The notes: generated from the letters alone by a model not told the origin. Positions 12,734 to 25,779 are shown, counted from the stretch's first letter. The stretch is DNA of 64,000 nt from Absidia repens (GCA_002105175.1 MCGE01000004.1:1674001-1738000), one strand, 5' to 3'. A program made the numbers and translations.

Positions 12734-13145
12734 TCAGTCAACGACAAGTGGGAGTTTAGAGGAAAGAGAGCTTACATAATATCAGCAAATATCCCATACA
12801 TGGGCTGGAATCCACTCATTGTTAAAAGATAAGAGGATCCTACCCAGCCAATGTCATTGGTGGCGTTGAATTCAGAAGATATTTGACCTAATGCAGTAAT
12901 AACAATAGTTTGATCTAACGCTGCCATAAAGAATCCCAAAATTAATCTATATAAAAAAATAAAAAAAAAGACATAAGGTTTACAGTAAAGGTGAATGCAG
13001 TTAGAGGTTTCCCATACCCAGTAAAAACCAGGGCGAAACGAAAGCTCGATACTTTTGGTTCATTAAATAACTCTTCTTGTGATTCATATTCAATACTCGA
13101 TTTTTCCGATTCAAAGTGCAAAGGCTTTTTTGTATCAGGTTCCAT
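10850..13145 (-). CDS. MFS transporter, DHA2 (14-helix) family
   Basis: Nine exons (13145-13018, 12946-12776, 12689-12589, 12516-12436, 12357-12264, 12201-12172, 12062-11379, 11293-11055, 10980-10850) give 552 aa. Family motifs are visible: [13 protein letters not shown] in the first helix, FADIIGHK in loop 2-3, [10 protein letters not shown] in helix 4, and the antiporter motif C ([14 protein letters not shown]) in helix 5. A 30-nt exon at 12172-12201 restores the expected [12 protein letters not shown] loop; without it the conserved Trp-Arg-Trp segment is lost. DHA2 members include proton-coupled drug exporters and the vacuolar basic amino acid transporters Vba1-3/Fnx1, and the substrate cannot be told from sequence. 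The N-terminal 40 residues are hydrophilic and Ser/Glu-rich, as expected for a cytosolic tail. Confidence 0.9.
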
Positions 13146-14257
13146 TTTGTTACGGTAAAAAAAATAGAAAAAAGAAAAAAAAAGTCCTAGGTTGATGATA
13201 GAGGAAAAGAAAAGAAAGAGGGATCAAATAAGAGTAACAAAGAAATATCATCTCAATTATTTTCTGACAGGAGGTGAGAAAAAAAAATGAAATGATTAGG
13301 GAGTCGTTATGAAATGCAATTCTTTTTTCGTTTGTTACCTCGACCTTACTCAAAACATCCACATCATCAAGCGAACAATTCTCAACTATGCACGAGATGA
13401 TCTTGATGATGTGCTTCTTAGGGGACATTGATTTCGACCCTTAACTCTAATTCATTTGGAATCAACGCGACAGACATATGATTAAGTAGCACAGTGGAGT
13501 TTAATATATGTTATTTTCTATACCGCAGAATTGCATTTCTTGCTAATACTGTGATCCACCGTATTTTAATATACTCACCTGTGTACCATATTGCTAAGCA
13601 TTAAATGTCGACTTGAATAAAAGGGAGATATGGAAAAAAGAGAAAAAACGGAGTGAGATTTATGCAAGGGAACCCATGTTTTATTTTATCGTTTCACTAG
13701 TCTTTATATATCACAACCATAGACAACTTTTTTTTTTTGGCTACTGTGCCTGTCAAGTCAACTTTTAACGGCGCTATTTGAATGGTGGCTATGATAAACT
13801 GTGAAATACTTGCAATGAACATTTGGTACTTTTGATGATATTGGCGGTTTTTCCTTATAAAAATAACACGACTTCCTATGTTACAACAGCGATGTTTTTA
13901 TTTAGGAGGAAGGGATCCATCTGTTATTTTCTCCTTTTTAGTCACTCTCTCACATCAGATTAAGCCAGAAGTGATTTTTGCTTCAGGGAAACCACAATTT
14001 ATAAATCGTTCGTGGTCGATTGCCTGCCCACATATATCACCTTTGACTATGTGATGAATAAAATGTACCTGACTACCCTTAATTAGGAATAAATACCACT
14101 TTTTATCTCCTTTTCATGTAGTTTTTTCTTTTTACCCCTGAAAATTATTTCAGCTAGGTGAGTGGCTTTGCAGCCATTTTAAATCGCCGCAAGTGGGGAT
14201 CTTTTTTTTTCTTCTGGGTAACAGCAGACTTTTTTTTTTTTTTTTTATTGGATACCA
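13146..14257. other. Bidirectional promoter region (MFS minus, poly(A) polymerase plus)
   Basis: About 1.1 kb lies between two divergent genes. An ATG frame on the minus strand at 13428 (MSPKKHIIKI...) runs about 31 codons to a GTAACA donor but cannot be joined in phase to the MFS start, so it may be an upstream ORF or a leader exon. Poly-T runs at 13727-13738 and 14229-14246 flank the plus-strand start. Nothing else stands out. Confidence 0.35.
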
Positions 14258-16267
14258 ATGGTCAGAACAAATAAAAAGGCTGATCGCAAAACGCCGGAAG
14301 ACAGCAATCGATCATCGTACAAGTCGAAAAGAAAACCTACGGCTTCGATGAAAATTGAACTTGATGCCGGGCCGAGCACCTCCAAAAAAGCAAAAGCCAA
14401 CAAGAAAGGGAAGCGAAAAGCGAAAGCAAAAAACAAAACCAAAGCCAAAAGCAATAGCGGAAAAAGCAACAATAATGAAAATCCCATCATCATATCAGAT
14501 AATGAAAACGGTATCGACGACAGTGGAAGCATATACAGCATTAGCGATGATTCTGATGAATCCTTCTTTGACGCGGAACTCGATGGTAAACTTAAGGAAT
14601 ATTTGCCACTGTATCAAACTTACTGACCCTTTATCTTTTACTTATATAGATGAAGAAGACTATATCCCGCTCTCCTTTGACGATGAGAATGGAGGAACGA
14701 ATCCTGATGAACAACAACAACAAACGACTCAAAAGCGAAAGGCTGCTGATCTCGATGATGACGAGGAAGAAGATTTGTCAGCCTTTTATCCTTGGTGGAG
14801 ATCGAGGAGCGTACGTGGTTTAGAAAAGTAAGTACATGAAATATGCATATACGCGTTGTAGGGTCTCAATAAGAAAACTATGGTACTAAGCGTTCTTTCT
14901 CTTGAATTTTATCAATCATAGACTTGAAGCAGAAATCGATGATTTTGTGAGTTATCTTGAACCTGCGCAACATGAAATCCTTCTACGACATTATTTGATA
15001 CACAAGATTCGATATATTCTTCAAAAAACGTGGTCGGATGCCAAGGTGGAAGTGTTTGGAAGCTTCAAGACGAATACATTCCTACCGGATAGGTAAGTTG
15101 AAAAAAAAGGGGAGTGGGAGTAACGAAAAATAAGTGCCATGTTTAATGACTATTTGTTATGACTATGATAGTGATGTGGACTTAGTGGTTTCATTGCCGG
15201 AATATCCAACAAAATCCACTTTATATACAATATCCAACAACTTGACGCGGAACAATGCTTGCCTTGGTACCCCTGAAGTAATAGCATCAGCATCGGTAAG
15301 AACAAAAAAAAAAAAAAAAAGATATGTTGTGATGCATATGATAATTGTTGGATATTAACTGATATTTTATTATTTTCAGGTACCTGTCATCAAATTTGTG
15401 GAATCATTAACTCGTCTCAAGGTAGATATTATCCTCGAATCAGCTACTGGTGTTGTATGCGCAGATTATGTCTCCGACCTACTTGATCAATACCCGGGTG
15501 CAAGAAAACTCACACTCATGGTGAAGCATATGGTGGCCCTCCGTAAGTTAAACGAAGTGTTTACAGGTGGTATTGGTGGATTTGGATTAGTTTGTTTGGT
15601 CATCAGCTTCTTACAGGTAAATCCCTCAAGAAAAAAAATACATCATGTGGGATTAGATCGACAGACAGGAAGAACTGATATACATATATGCCTTCCATCG
15701 TCTTTTTTTAATTGTAGATGCATCCAAAGGTTGCTACGAGAATGATCGAACCGGAAAAGCATACTGGTGTTTTACTTCTGGACTTTTTACAACTGTATGG
15801 AATCAACTTCTCAATAGGCAGTGTGGGTATCTCTGTCAAAGGAACTGGATCTTATTATGCTCAGGTAAGGAAACGAAACCATCACAAAATGTTTTTTTTA
15901 CTATTCTTCTCATCCTCCTCCTCCCTTTTTTTTTCTTTATTTTGTCTTGTTGCAATAGCAATCTTATTGTAGGCGACAAAACAGGCCGGTTTTCTCAATC
16001 AAGGACCCTTTGGATTCAAGCAATGATATTGGAATCAAATCATTCAATGCAGTGGGTGTGGTCAAGTTGTTCCGCAAAGCTTACTTATCTATGTTTGCAA
16101 AGACATTGGGAAAATCTAGGAGGACTTCGCCATGTATGATAGCAGAAATTGGATACATCCCGGAAACAATGATCCGTCAACGTGCATGGATGGAAGAAGT
16201 ATACAAAACTCAAAGCTGGCGTGATGAACCTGCCTCAAGAACATTCGATTGGAACATGGTGGTTTAG
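14258..16267 (+). CDS. Trf4/Cid14-type non-canonical poly(A) polymerase
   Basis: Seven exons (14258-14585, 14650-14827, 14922-15092, 15172-15295, 15380-15616, 15718-15864, 15959-16267) give 497 aa. The first 160 residues are basic then acidic low-complexity sequence (KKAKANKKGKRKAKAKNK). The nucleotidyltransferase core follows, with GSFKTNTFLPD then SDVDLVV, which supplies the Gly-Ser and two catalytic Asp. The third Asp is in LKVDIILES. The PAP-associated domain includes FTGGIGGFGLVCLVISFLQ and PVFSIKDPLDSSNDIG. Yeast Trf4/Trf5 and S. pombe Cid14 add short A-tails to aberrant nuclear RNAs in the TRAMP complex and feed them to the exosome. The last exon must start at 15959, not at the AG at 15972, because only that gives the conserved DPxDxxND motif. 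The basic N-terminus suggests nuclear or nucleolar location. Confidence 0.93.
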
Positions 16268-16314
16268 TTTCTATTTCCATTATTCCTTATCACTTCACCC
16301 TTCGCTTCCCCTTC

Positions 16315-16356
<42 letters not shown>

Positions 16357-16774
16357 GTATAATCCCACCTCCCTATTTTAGTCATAGTGTATCATTCTTC
16401 CTCTACTGTATATAAAATTAGTTATCCCCAAGCAACATTTATTTTCTTCATCCATGTATTCCAATAAAAAAAAAAAAGAGTTTGTCTACCACAATAAATA
16501 CTATATGACTACTTCCCTGAAAGATGTTGTCCCATTTTTATTTTAAAAGTGCATCATTGTCTTCTTTGTTTTCTTTCATAGATCATATCATACATATACA
16601 AAACTATCCCTATCACACTCCTATGTATAAAAATGCTAACAGCGATTTTTTATTTGAAAATAAAAAGTATTTATTATATGTATATATACAAAACTAAACT
16701 AAGTAAAATAAAAATGGCACCATATCTAAATAAATAAATCTATAATAAAATCTACAACTAGTCACTATCCACTA
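16268..16774. other. Convergent 3' flanks, with AT microsatellite
   Basis: Both neighbours end here. An (AT)n tract lies at about 16318-16352. AATAAA-like signals are present on the plus side (near 16462) and T-rich complements on the minus side. No gene. Confidence 0.5.
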
Positions 16775-19700
16775 TTAAGAAGAAGGGTGAATATCAATCC
16801 ATTCGCCAGATCCACGACCCAGTGTTTGTATATAGAAGTCCCGTAAACCAAGCATAGCCGTTTCTTCCTTTTGGATGCGCAGCAAATTTTTCTTTCGCTT
16901 TCCCTTAATCCAATCATCTTCCAACTTCTGTTCCTGTTGAATGGCGTGGAACGATGATGAGCCTCGTCGGAGACCTTGTCCGCCACCACCAGAAAATAAT
17001 GATCTGTCACTGCCAGTTTGAGCCAACGGTAAAGGAGTCATCGGTATAAGTTCAAATGTATCTCCAAAACTCCTCCTCGGGTCGAACACCACAGTCGTTT
17101 TGATATTCATGCTATCCGCCCGTTTCCATCCATACCGTTGTTCCTCCAAGAGATTTTCTTTATTGGCAAATCTTCCAGAAAAAAAAAAAAATGAATCAGA
17201 TGATGCAAATGTACACCCCCCCTTTTTTTTGTTTGAATCACTTACATTTTTTTGCCCTTTGTGGAGATTTCCTTTTTTTTGTCATCAATCGTTGTTCCAG
17301 TCTTCGATGTTGCTGCTAGTGGTTGATTTTCGTTGGCGTTGAATTTGGTCGGTGTTTCCGGAATGATGATACCTGGTGAGTTAACGGCTGGAATTGGTCC
17401 CCAAACAGAAATGGATGACTTTGTCGAAATTGAACCAGGTACATGTGCTGTTTTCGATTCTTGGTACTGCAATTTCCGTTTTTCTTTTTGAGACAATTTT
17501 TTACTTGTTCCTGTAGATAGCTGATTGTTAATCAAAATATATAAAGAGGGTCGTTAAAAGCCTGATAAATAAACATTTTCCCTTTTTGTTTTCTGAGCAT
17601 ATATATATATATATATTTGAACTTACTTTCGGTAGACGCGATGGCATAGCTGTCAGTTCTGCTTCTTCCTTCTCCATAAGGTCCCTTAAAGAGAGTTTGC
17701 TTTGGCTTTCACTATAATAATAATAATAATAAGAATGGTAAGATTGACCATATTCATGTATTGGATTGAGCAATTTTCGCTTACTCGACAGGTTCGGACC
17801 CTAGCTTCCATGACGTTGTCGTAGAAGAGGATGGCGATGGAAAGTCATTTTGCGACGAAGGAGGACGCTGAGTAGTGAGACCATTGGTATCTTTTTTCGG
17901 TACCACCTTTTTCTTGCTTTTCTTCTTTAAATGTGACGACCCTTCTTGATTTATCAATTTCGATTCCAATTGTCCGACGTCTGTGTTCTCGGCGCTAGGT
18001 ATTGTAGATAAGCGAATAGTGGTTGGTCTAATAGTAACAAGATATTCCATAAATCCAGTTGCGATCGCGGATTCTTCTTTGACCCAAGTCGAGAATAGCA
18101 TTTGGAGATCTGAATCATCATCACCGTCCGTATCTACTGTCATTTTGGTGGGCAATCGGTCAACATAAGGGCGGGCATCTTGTTGTTTTTGGCAGACAAA
18201 CGCTTCCAAATCCCGAATAAGATTTAGGCTGATATGTTCAAGCAAACTATATATGAAAAAGAAGATCATTCGTTAAAATAATCACTCTTTTTTTTTAGGA
18301 AAAAAAAAAAAAAGGTTCTTACCCAGAAATCACAAATGATGACATATTGGCCAGTATCAAAGTCAAACAAGCAAGCTTCAGAGAGGGTGCAAGATACAGA
18401 TGAGAGCGTTCCAGTAAGGTAACCACAGACCGCAAGTTGATCATTGGAATAAGGGCTCGTTCACAAAGCACTTTGAGTCCTGGCAACAAAAATTCATCAG
18501 CAGCACCCAAAAGACCCAGTAAAAAGTGCATCGCATCATCCACGGGGCTATCAAAAGGGGGAAGCTGTAGATCACGTTCATCCTCAGGATCTTGATAAAG
18601 ATAATACACCAGACTTGTCATTATTTCCATTGAATGGTGATCCAGATTTACTTGAGCAGGTTCAGAGAAACATTGAGAGCGCCGCCCTTCCATCCATGTT
18701 GCATTTGGGTCAAAAAGGCAAGCGAAAAAAGGACATCGCTGTCGTAAAATAATTTCATTGCATAGTAACGTTCCATTTTTCAGCACTAATTCCACATCAC
18801 CAAAACCCTTGTCGATTCCTCTGTCTTCTTCTGAAAAGTTTTGCGTCACAAGCATCGATAGAATTTGAGTTGCCAGAGTTGGAGGAGGTGTTGGTAAGTA
18901 CGATGAGTTGACACAGCCATGTAGATGCGACAATCCTAGCAAGGATGACAAAGATATCAGGTCATATCGTATATCTTGGACATCAGTCTGGTGTTGGTTT
19001 ATGGTATATTGACAGAGTGGTGACGGTTTCCGAGTGGAGAAGTAAGATATAGTGTCACCGTATATATATTCCAATAGCACAAAAAATGATAAGAGATGGC
19101 AGCCTTTCACCATGACGTTGTAGCGGGTTGCTGTTGTTGTTGCTGTTGTAGGAGTGTGTGGCCGAGTGATGATAAATTCGATATGTCCTGCTGATTTGCT
19201 GATGGGTGTATCTTTGTCATCTTCAAGAGATTGAGGAAATAGTCCCTTCTTTTCCTTGTTGCGCCGAGCTTCCAATATACAAAGATGAGCATATATTGGC
19301 CTGCCTTGAATCCAAAAGCATACATCCAAAGTTGGGTCGTCTTGCTGTTCCATTTGCATCCACGTCGTATTCAGTAATTTTTTCATCTTCAGCCTATAGT
19401 CTTGTTCAATATTTCCTTCAAGTCGGCGTTTTTCGTCTATCGCATTGGTGTCATCAAGTTGATCAGAGTTGGATTCCAGAGTGTTCAACAACTTTTCATT
19501 ATTCTTTTTCAGCTGATCCAATTGCTCATCAAGATGGGAGGATATTTTCATACACGGAAGAGAGCGTACCAAGTCTGATGCCAAATTAGACGGTTCCTGA
19601 GGAGGTAGTGGCAATTGATATTCCGACCGAATTGCAGCATAAGCACCATTTGGATTTGCACACACATAAACACAACGTTGAAGTTGAGGCACGTATTGGA

Positions 19701-21942
19701 ATTTGAATTTGTCTTCTTTTGCATTTTCCTTTGTGACGCCACCAATATAAACACGTCCAGATGCTGTACAAATGATCACTTCGCCATCTTGACCGATACT
19801 TGCGTCGATTGCCACCATTTCTGCACGAGCGCTAGTCCAAATTCTTCGTGGAGTACTGGTAAATACGGAAGCCTGTTTCGATCGTTGGTGTTCAGACTTC
19901 ATATCCAGATCGGCCACATAGCTTGATGATTTGCAGGTCCAAATGTATACATCACCCATGTTTGATATAGCTCCTGTGTATATGTTGCTGCCTGACACGA
20001 GTTTGATGATGTAGTTGTTTGTCGGTGAATGTACGGAAATGTTGGTTGGGAATCGGCTCGTCAAAAACCTACATATAGATACAAAATAAGAAATTAACTA
20101 AATAATCTGTCATTTTCATCAACTTGGCTATTTATCCTTACGTCATTTTTTGGGTTTCGTAATTGGCTAGTGTGATAACATCGTGATTTTCAAAGAGAAT
20201 GGTAGTGGAGAAGTCCTGTATTATTATGAAAAATTTAAACACAGTGAGCACTCATAGGACTTACCCACAACGCTCCCTTCCCCCTTCTAATAGAGTTGAT
20301 CACTTACTGTTGCAACGACTTGTAGGATATTTGAGGAGTAAATCACCTTACGCGGGGTTACTTGGCGTCGGCTATTCCCTAGGTGATGGTAGCCTATATT
20401 ATAATATAAAACGAAACTTGGTTTAGTATATCATTTGCACCCAGTATGCTCGCCTTTGTACTGACCTAATTGCCCTTGATTGTACCCAAAAGTGAATATT
20501 TCAGTGGAAGTATACGCAACAGAGTGTACTTTGGAAGCGGCCACGCCAATGATAGCTTGCTTTTTCATAATAGGAGCCTGAATTTTGCGAGGGTAAAGTT
20601 GCATCGAATAACCGTCATCGCGACCTTCTGTGTCATAACCTGTATAAGAATAAAACACAATTAATATATCATGTCATAGTTAAAAAATGACTCGTGTCTG
20701 CATTCTCTATTCCCTATTGTTATTGGCTTTTTTTTTCAATTAGCCTGCTTACCTAGTTGCCCATAATCGTTATTCCCAAAAGTAATGACGCTACCACTGC
20801 TTGTGAGTGCAATGGTATGGTCCCTGCCCAAAGCGACCGCCGCGATTCGTTCAGACCAATGTACAGTCACAGGTACCAACTGAGCATCCGTATCTTTTCC
20901 ACTCCCCAACCGACCACCTCTTCCGAATCCGCAAATGAGCAGGTTGTGTACAGCATCGCTTGTCAATACGGCCATGTGGAATTTGGACATATGCACCGAT
21001 TCAATCACGTAGGAAGGTCGCTGCAAAACATTGGTGTTGTGCTGTGATTCCAAGGTTAAAGTCACTCGTTCCGGTCTTAACCTGTTTTCTGTATCCATGT
21101 GGCCCAGTATGTAGTTTGTGTTCATTCCCCATGTGTACAGATCTGTACCACCTTGACGATACCGCTGTTGACGTTTCATTTCTAATGCTGATGAATACAT
21201 GCCTCCGCTTTTTGAGAATGTCATTGGATAATTGGCTGAAAGGTTGGTATTGTCTTCTGCTGTACACGTTTGACGGAGCTGATCCATGATTGGCGCTTGT
21301 AATTTTCGCAACTGAGGTATGGTATTGTTGATGGTGGTGTCGAATAATTCCAGAGCTCTGTATCCTTCCCAGTCCTAAAACATGATGGTTCCATAACAAT
21401 GATAAAAAGGCGAACGTCAGTCAATACAACAACCAGTCGACCTCGCGATTGCACTACATTGTTAATGACCCTACCTTAATATTGAGATCAAGATCATCTC
21501 TTTTCAAAAGCATCCAGACAATTTCCATACGACCAAGGTAAAGTGCACTAAAGGAATATATATTGAATAAAAGAGAGAGAGAGAGAAAAGCTGGTCAGCA
21601 AAGTAGCCGCAGCTGTCAATTTTTGAAGGCTGAAGCTTACCTGTGTAGAGGCGACCATCCATTTTCAATATCTCGCTTGTTTATATTGACTAAAAGGCAA
21701 TCGATCAGCTTTTGAGCTATTTCAGAGCGATTCCAAAGTATAGCATAATGTAAAGGTGTTTTGCCCAACGTAGATCGACGATTGAGATTGTAATGTTTTT
21801 GATTGGTTCCTTTGAGATAAGGCAGTAGCCAGGCTTGGGTGTCTTTGCTGGTCGCTGATGTATGACATGAGGAGGCAAGGTTAATCAAATAAGAAATGGT
21901 ATCTACATCGTTGATTTTGATGGCCTTGTAGATTGATATCAT
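16775..21942 (-). CDS. IBTK/Btb3-type ankyrin-RCC1-BTB-BTB protein (likely Cul3 adaptor)
   Basis: Eleven exons (21942-21641, 21547-21475, 21374-20753, 20639-20466, 20393-20308, 20215-20142, 20068-18323, 18246-17785, 17711-17627, 17520-17246, 17171-16775) give 1431 aa, close to human IBTK. Ankyrin repeats occupy about 1-125 (GKTPLHYAILWNRSEIA, GWSPLHS). RCC1 repeats follow at about 170-480 (FGNNDYGQLG, FTFGYNQGQLG, DVYIWT). The first BTB domain is near 700-800 and the second near 870-1025 (GDVELVLKNGTLLCNEIILR). The C-terminus carries LSTGTSKKLSQKEKRKLQ and ends with the IBTK-like IQKEETAMLGLRDFYIQTLG. BTB-BTB proteins of this kind recruit substrates to Cullin-3 ubiquitin ligases; the S. pombe member is Btb3. 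An upstream in-frame Met (21984) would add a hydrophobic extension absent from the family, so 21942 is preferred. Confidence 0.9.
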
Positions 21943-22378
21943 GGAGTATAAAGTTTGGACAAGAAAATAACAAAATAGATACAAAAAAAATCAATTCAAG
22001 CGATGACACAAATGGACCCGGAGTTCCAATTTCGGTTTGCACTCCAACAAGCATTCAAAATTCTCACCCGTCCTATTGTGATTTTCCCCACGCCTACAAC
22101 CACCAACTTAGATGGGCGCACTGAGCACGGCTTTATAGGTAAAGGACTACCCATCATAATCTGCAATGGCACGGGCGTCTGATCCTATCCTATCAAACCC
22201 ACACTCCACAAAAAAAAAAAAAAAAAAAAAAAAAGCTGGCACAAGCAAATCGAAATTTCCCAAAGCTCCAGAGGAGAGCCAGAAACGTTTCTTTATTAAA
22301 AAAAAAAAAAAAAAAAAGATAGACTATCAACTAAACAATATAATATATACTAGCTAAAAGCTAACCATAATCAAGACA
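21943..22378. other. Intergenic, with two long poly-A runs
   Basis: This holds the promoter of the IBTK-like gene (minus) and the 3' flank of the aminopeptidase gene (minus). Poly-A runs of about 24 and 19 nt lie at 22210-22233 and 22299-22317. Their T-rich complement on the minus strand could serve as a constitutive promoter element. No gene. Confidence 0.4.
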
Positions 22379-24920
22379 TTACTGCTTGAGGCCAATATCC
22401 TTTTCAATCAAAGTGGCTGCAATAGGGTGGTAGAATTTCTTGTGTTTCAAATAGGTATCGATGGCCAATTGCTTTCCGTTCTTGGCTTCGTACAAAAGAC
22501 GGAAAAGAGGGCGGACAAACTTCATACGACCTTGTTCGGTAATGAATTCCACAACTTCAGGATAAATAGGTTCAAAGCTTGTCATCACACACAGATTTTG
22601 CCAGCGGAAACGGATGTCGGCGTTTCGAATGGATGTCAGTTGATAAAGCTCATCCATCTTGCGAATCAAGGCGTGGGGCAAAGGAGCACAGCCAGTCAAT
22701 CGTTCCAAAAATACAACTAGATGTTTTAAAACAGTAAGTAATCACATCCTCGCTTTCCTTTTTTCTTCTCACTAAATCTATCCTTTCGCACCCATGCTTA
22801 CTCTTTTGTCCAGCAGAGAATGTTTCAACATCAGAAGCAGAGAATCCAGAAAGATCAGTGTTATCACGAGCTTTGTCCCAACGATCGGCGAGATCGTAGC
22901 ATTGTTTGGCAAGAGTAGTGTCGAATTCAGGATCGACAGGAGGCATACCAGGGCTATTGATCCAAGTGTTCCAATCGATTGTGTTAAGCTTGTCAACCAT
23001 CGCTTGACCATGTGCTTTCTTGAAGTATTCAAACAAGTAGTCCTTCCATTGCTCGGTGGAGATAGATTGCCCAGCAAACTTTCCGACATATGATTTCAAA
23101 AAAGGTTCGAAGATTTCACCACCACCAACTGTCTTTTCAATATGGTATAACAAGTTGAATCCCTTTTCTAATCACAGGATTACAAAAAAAAAAAAAAATG
23201 CACTTAGTATTCAAAGGTCTGGTATTGCAACATAGGTTATTTGGTTATTTTCGTTTTTTTTTTTTTTTTTTTTACCATAAGGAACGCTTGAGAAATAATC
23301 ATCAGGATCGATACCACTGCTGAGATCGGGTTTCAGAACAGTGGCCGGAGAATCTTCACCAAATAATTCCACACTTTCCTTCAAAGCTTTCCATCCAAGA
23401 ATAGCACTGAATTGACGTTCAGCTTCACCGTGAAGACGACCAGTGATCTTGCGTTCTATGAAAACGGTATGACCTTCGTTCAACTACATGAAGACACATA
23501 TAAAAAAAGGGCATTTCAGTACAAAAGAGTGTTACCCTTGTATTTGCTTTTTTTTCTTTACCCAGAAATGTTCCTAAATGTGCGACAAACGTAATATTTG
23601 AGTTAGTTCTCAGTTTTGTGTCATTCCAACATATAAACCGTTTATAGCCCTTACCCAGTTTTGAGTAGTCACCAAGTTACCCATCCAACTGTGAGCAATT
23701 TCGTGTGCCACTACATCCACAGCACTCTTGTCTCCTGCCAGTAGTGTTGGTGTTACAAAGGTGAGGCATGGGTTCTATTAAAAATAAAGCAAACCAAATC
23801 AATAAAACATACATGCATCAATCCATATAATCCTGATCACTAATATTACGATATACTTACTTCCATTCCACCGTAAGGGAATGAAGGAGGCAACACAAGC
23901 AAGTCATAGCGTCCCCATTCATAAGGAGTCAACAAATCTTCACCAGTGGCAATGAATTTTTCAGTATCCTATTTTAAAAACGCAGTTAGGTTCCTGTTAC
24001 CCTTTATAATATAAGAGGAGGGGACTGATATATTTTTACCTCGAATTCATTGGCAGCAATTTCGATCATTTCAGGTTCACTCCACACCGAGCTACGAGGA
24101 CCAATTTCACGACTTTCCAAGTTTCCAGAGGCAATGGCGATCAAATAACTAGGGATGGAAGTTCTTTGTTCAAACTTGTAAGTAGTCAAACCATCGGCAC
24201 CTTGAATATCTTCAGTCTTCAGGGCAGACATGATTACAGGCAAAGGAGAGGATACAGAGGCAGAATAAGTGAGTTTGATGGCAGGCGAGTCTTGGCAAGG
24301 GCAAAAGGCACGAGCATGAATGGCTTGACATTGGGAGAATAAGTAAGGGTACTTCTTTCCAATAGTTTGTCTGGTTCATAAAAAGTGGATCAGTACGAAA
24401 ATAGTAAATAATACCAAAATAAATATAAATATAAAAAAGCCCATCCGCCCTCTCGTCGTCATTCCACTTACTCGGGTTCCAAGAATTGAATAGCAGTACA
24501 TTCTTCGGTAGTAGAATAATCAATCTTGATTTGGAATTTAGTGCCAGAAGCGGCGATAGGTTCAGGGAGTTGAATTGTAAGAGCAGAACCAAGGCAAGGG
24601 TGACGTTCACTAATAGTGTACTATTAAAGTGTTTCATAAAAAGTTAGTATGTCAAGAATGAAGAGCATTTTGTATACATATACTTTTATTACCTTCAAGT
24701 CTTTTTCGTTCAAAGAAACGCGTTGAATGGCCAAGTAGCTAGTATCCAAAATAACTTTGTCCACGTTATTTTCCAAAGTAACAAGATCCAAAACAACATG
24801 ACCAGTGATATTCTTTTGGTCGAAAGAGACAGTCCAGTCCAAGTGTAAGTGAGTGTTCTTAACTTGTTTCAAGTTAGCCAAACTACTGGGATCTTTAGCA
24901 GCACAGTGATGCAAACACAT
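22379..24920 (-). CDS. Leukotriene A4 hydrolase / aminopeptidase (M1 family)
   Basis: Nine exons (24920-24693, 24620-24472, 24370-24040, 23968-23861, 23774-23655, 23573-23562, 23483-23276, 23167-22802, 22716-22379) give 619 aa, matching the family's roughly 610. The substrate-binding GGMEN motif is split by an intron and followed by [14 protein letters not shown]. Zinc is bound by HEIAHSW and, 18 residues on, by the Glu of FWLNEG, the exact HExxH-x18-E spacing of M1 peptidases. The residues EHFW just before that Glu are encoded by a 12-nt exon, without which the spacing fails. The C-terminal helical domain ([20 protein letters not shown]) is the LTA4H-type domain. Yeast Lap2 has aminopeptidase and epoxide hydrolase activity in the cytosol. 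No signal peptide is present. Confidence 0.95.
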
Positions 24921-25290
24921 TTTTTTGTATATAGAAAAAAGAAGGTGAAGAAAAGAGAAAGAAGATATCTAAATGAATAGAAAACAAAACAAAATACGTG
25001 AGAAAAAACATTAAAATTCCGCTTCAAAAATAAAGTTTCAGGGTTTTCGGGTCATCTTTTTTCTATTTCCTTTTTTTTTGCTTTTTTACTTGACAATTAT
25101 CTCTGAATTTTTTTTTCTTTCTCCTCTTAAATTACTACTGATATGAATGTGTTTTTAATGGTTTGTTAAGCTTAACACCATTGATTGGAAGTGATGTTGA
25201 TTTATTAATTAACCATGGGCGCGAATTATTGACCGCAGGCAAGCGATTTAATGAACAGAAAAAAAAGGTAAAATAATATTATAATATTAA
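24921..25290. other. Promoter region of the aminopeptidase gene
   Basis: A/G-rich leader directly upstream of 24920 on the minus strand, T-rich runs at 25071-25084 and 25109-25118 on plus. No gene seen. Confidence 0.35.
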
Positions 25291-25292
25291 TA

Positions 25293-25530
25293 CTTTCTTC
25301 TTTGAATTAGCAGTTCTTCTCTAACATATTTGTCAACGCGAATATACTGGCGACTGGGTGCCATTTCAAAATCAAGTTTGGACGATCTTGGTGTAGCAGA
25401 AGACATATCAATAGCTCCAAGAGATACATGCAACGGTTGACCACTATGATATTGTGCTACAGTGTTGAGGTTATGGGTACTAGTCAGGTGGTTTGTGAAA
25501 ACTGGACACTGGAAGATTTATATAGTCTGC
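25293..25530 (-). other. Coding-like 3' exon without an identified gene
   Basis: On the minus strand a frame follows a possible acceptor (TCTTCCAG, about 25521) and stays open to a TAA near 25293. It ends with MAPSRQYIRVDKYVREELL and then IQRRKY, and its composition (Ser, Thr, His, Asn; polar then basic) looks like a real C-terminus. The opposite strand is open over the same bases but reads as a Cys/Trp-rich shadow. No 5' exon joins convincingly: the region 25560-25900 on the minus strand gives short open pieces in different frames. It may be the end of a decayed gene. I recognise no family. Confidence 0.25.
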
Positions 25531-25779
25531 TCAGGTATGGTGTTAAAAAGGAAGAAATAGACATATGTGGTGATCAGAGATTCAATGATTCACGCTTTCC
25601 ATGTAGATTGGCCTCCAGTATTTGGAAGAAAATCAAGAAATCACAGGACATCAACAACAACACCAACAACACCAACAACACGCTATCAACGTTCAAAGTC
25701 TGCCTAATAATAGACTATCACCACCTGATTCAAGATTCAACAACAGACCATGGTGACCTGCATTGGTAATTAACACCAA

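Noticed and set aside
15971..15973. AG at 15971-15972 as acceptor of the last poly(A) polymerase exon.
   Set aside because: It gives a frame without the conserved DPxDxxND motif; the AG at 15957-15958 restores it.
25428..25769. 113-codon plus-strand ORF as a gene.
   Set aside because: Cys/Trp-rich composition of a shadow frame; the opposite strand is more protein-like. Neither is confirmed.
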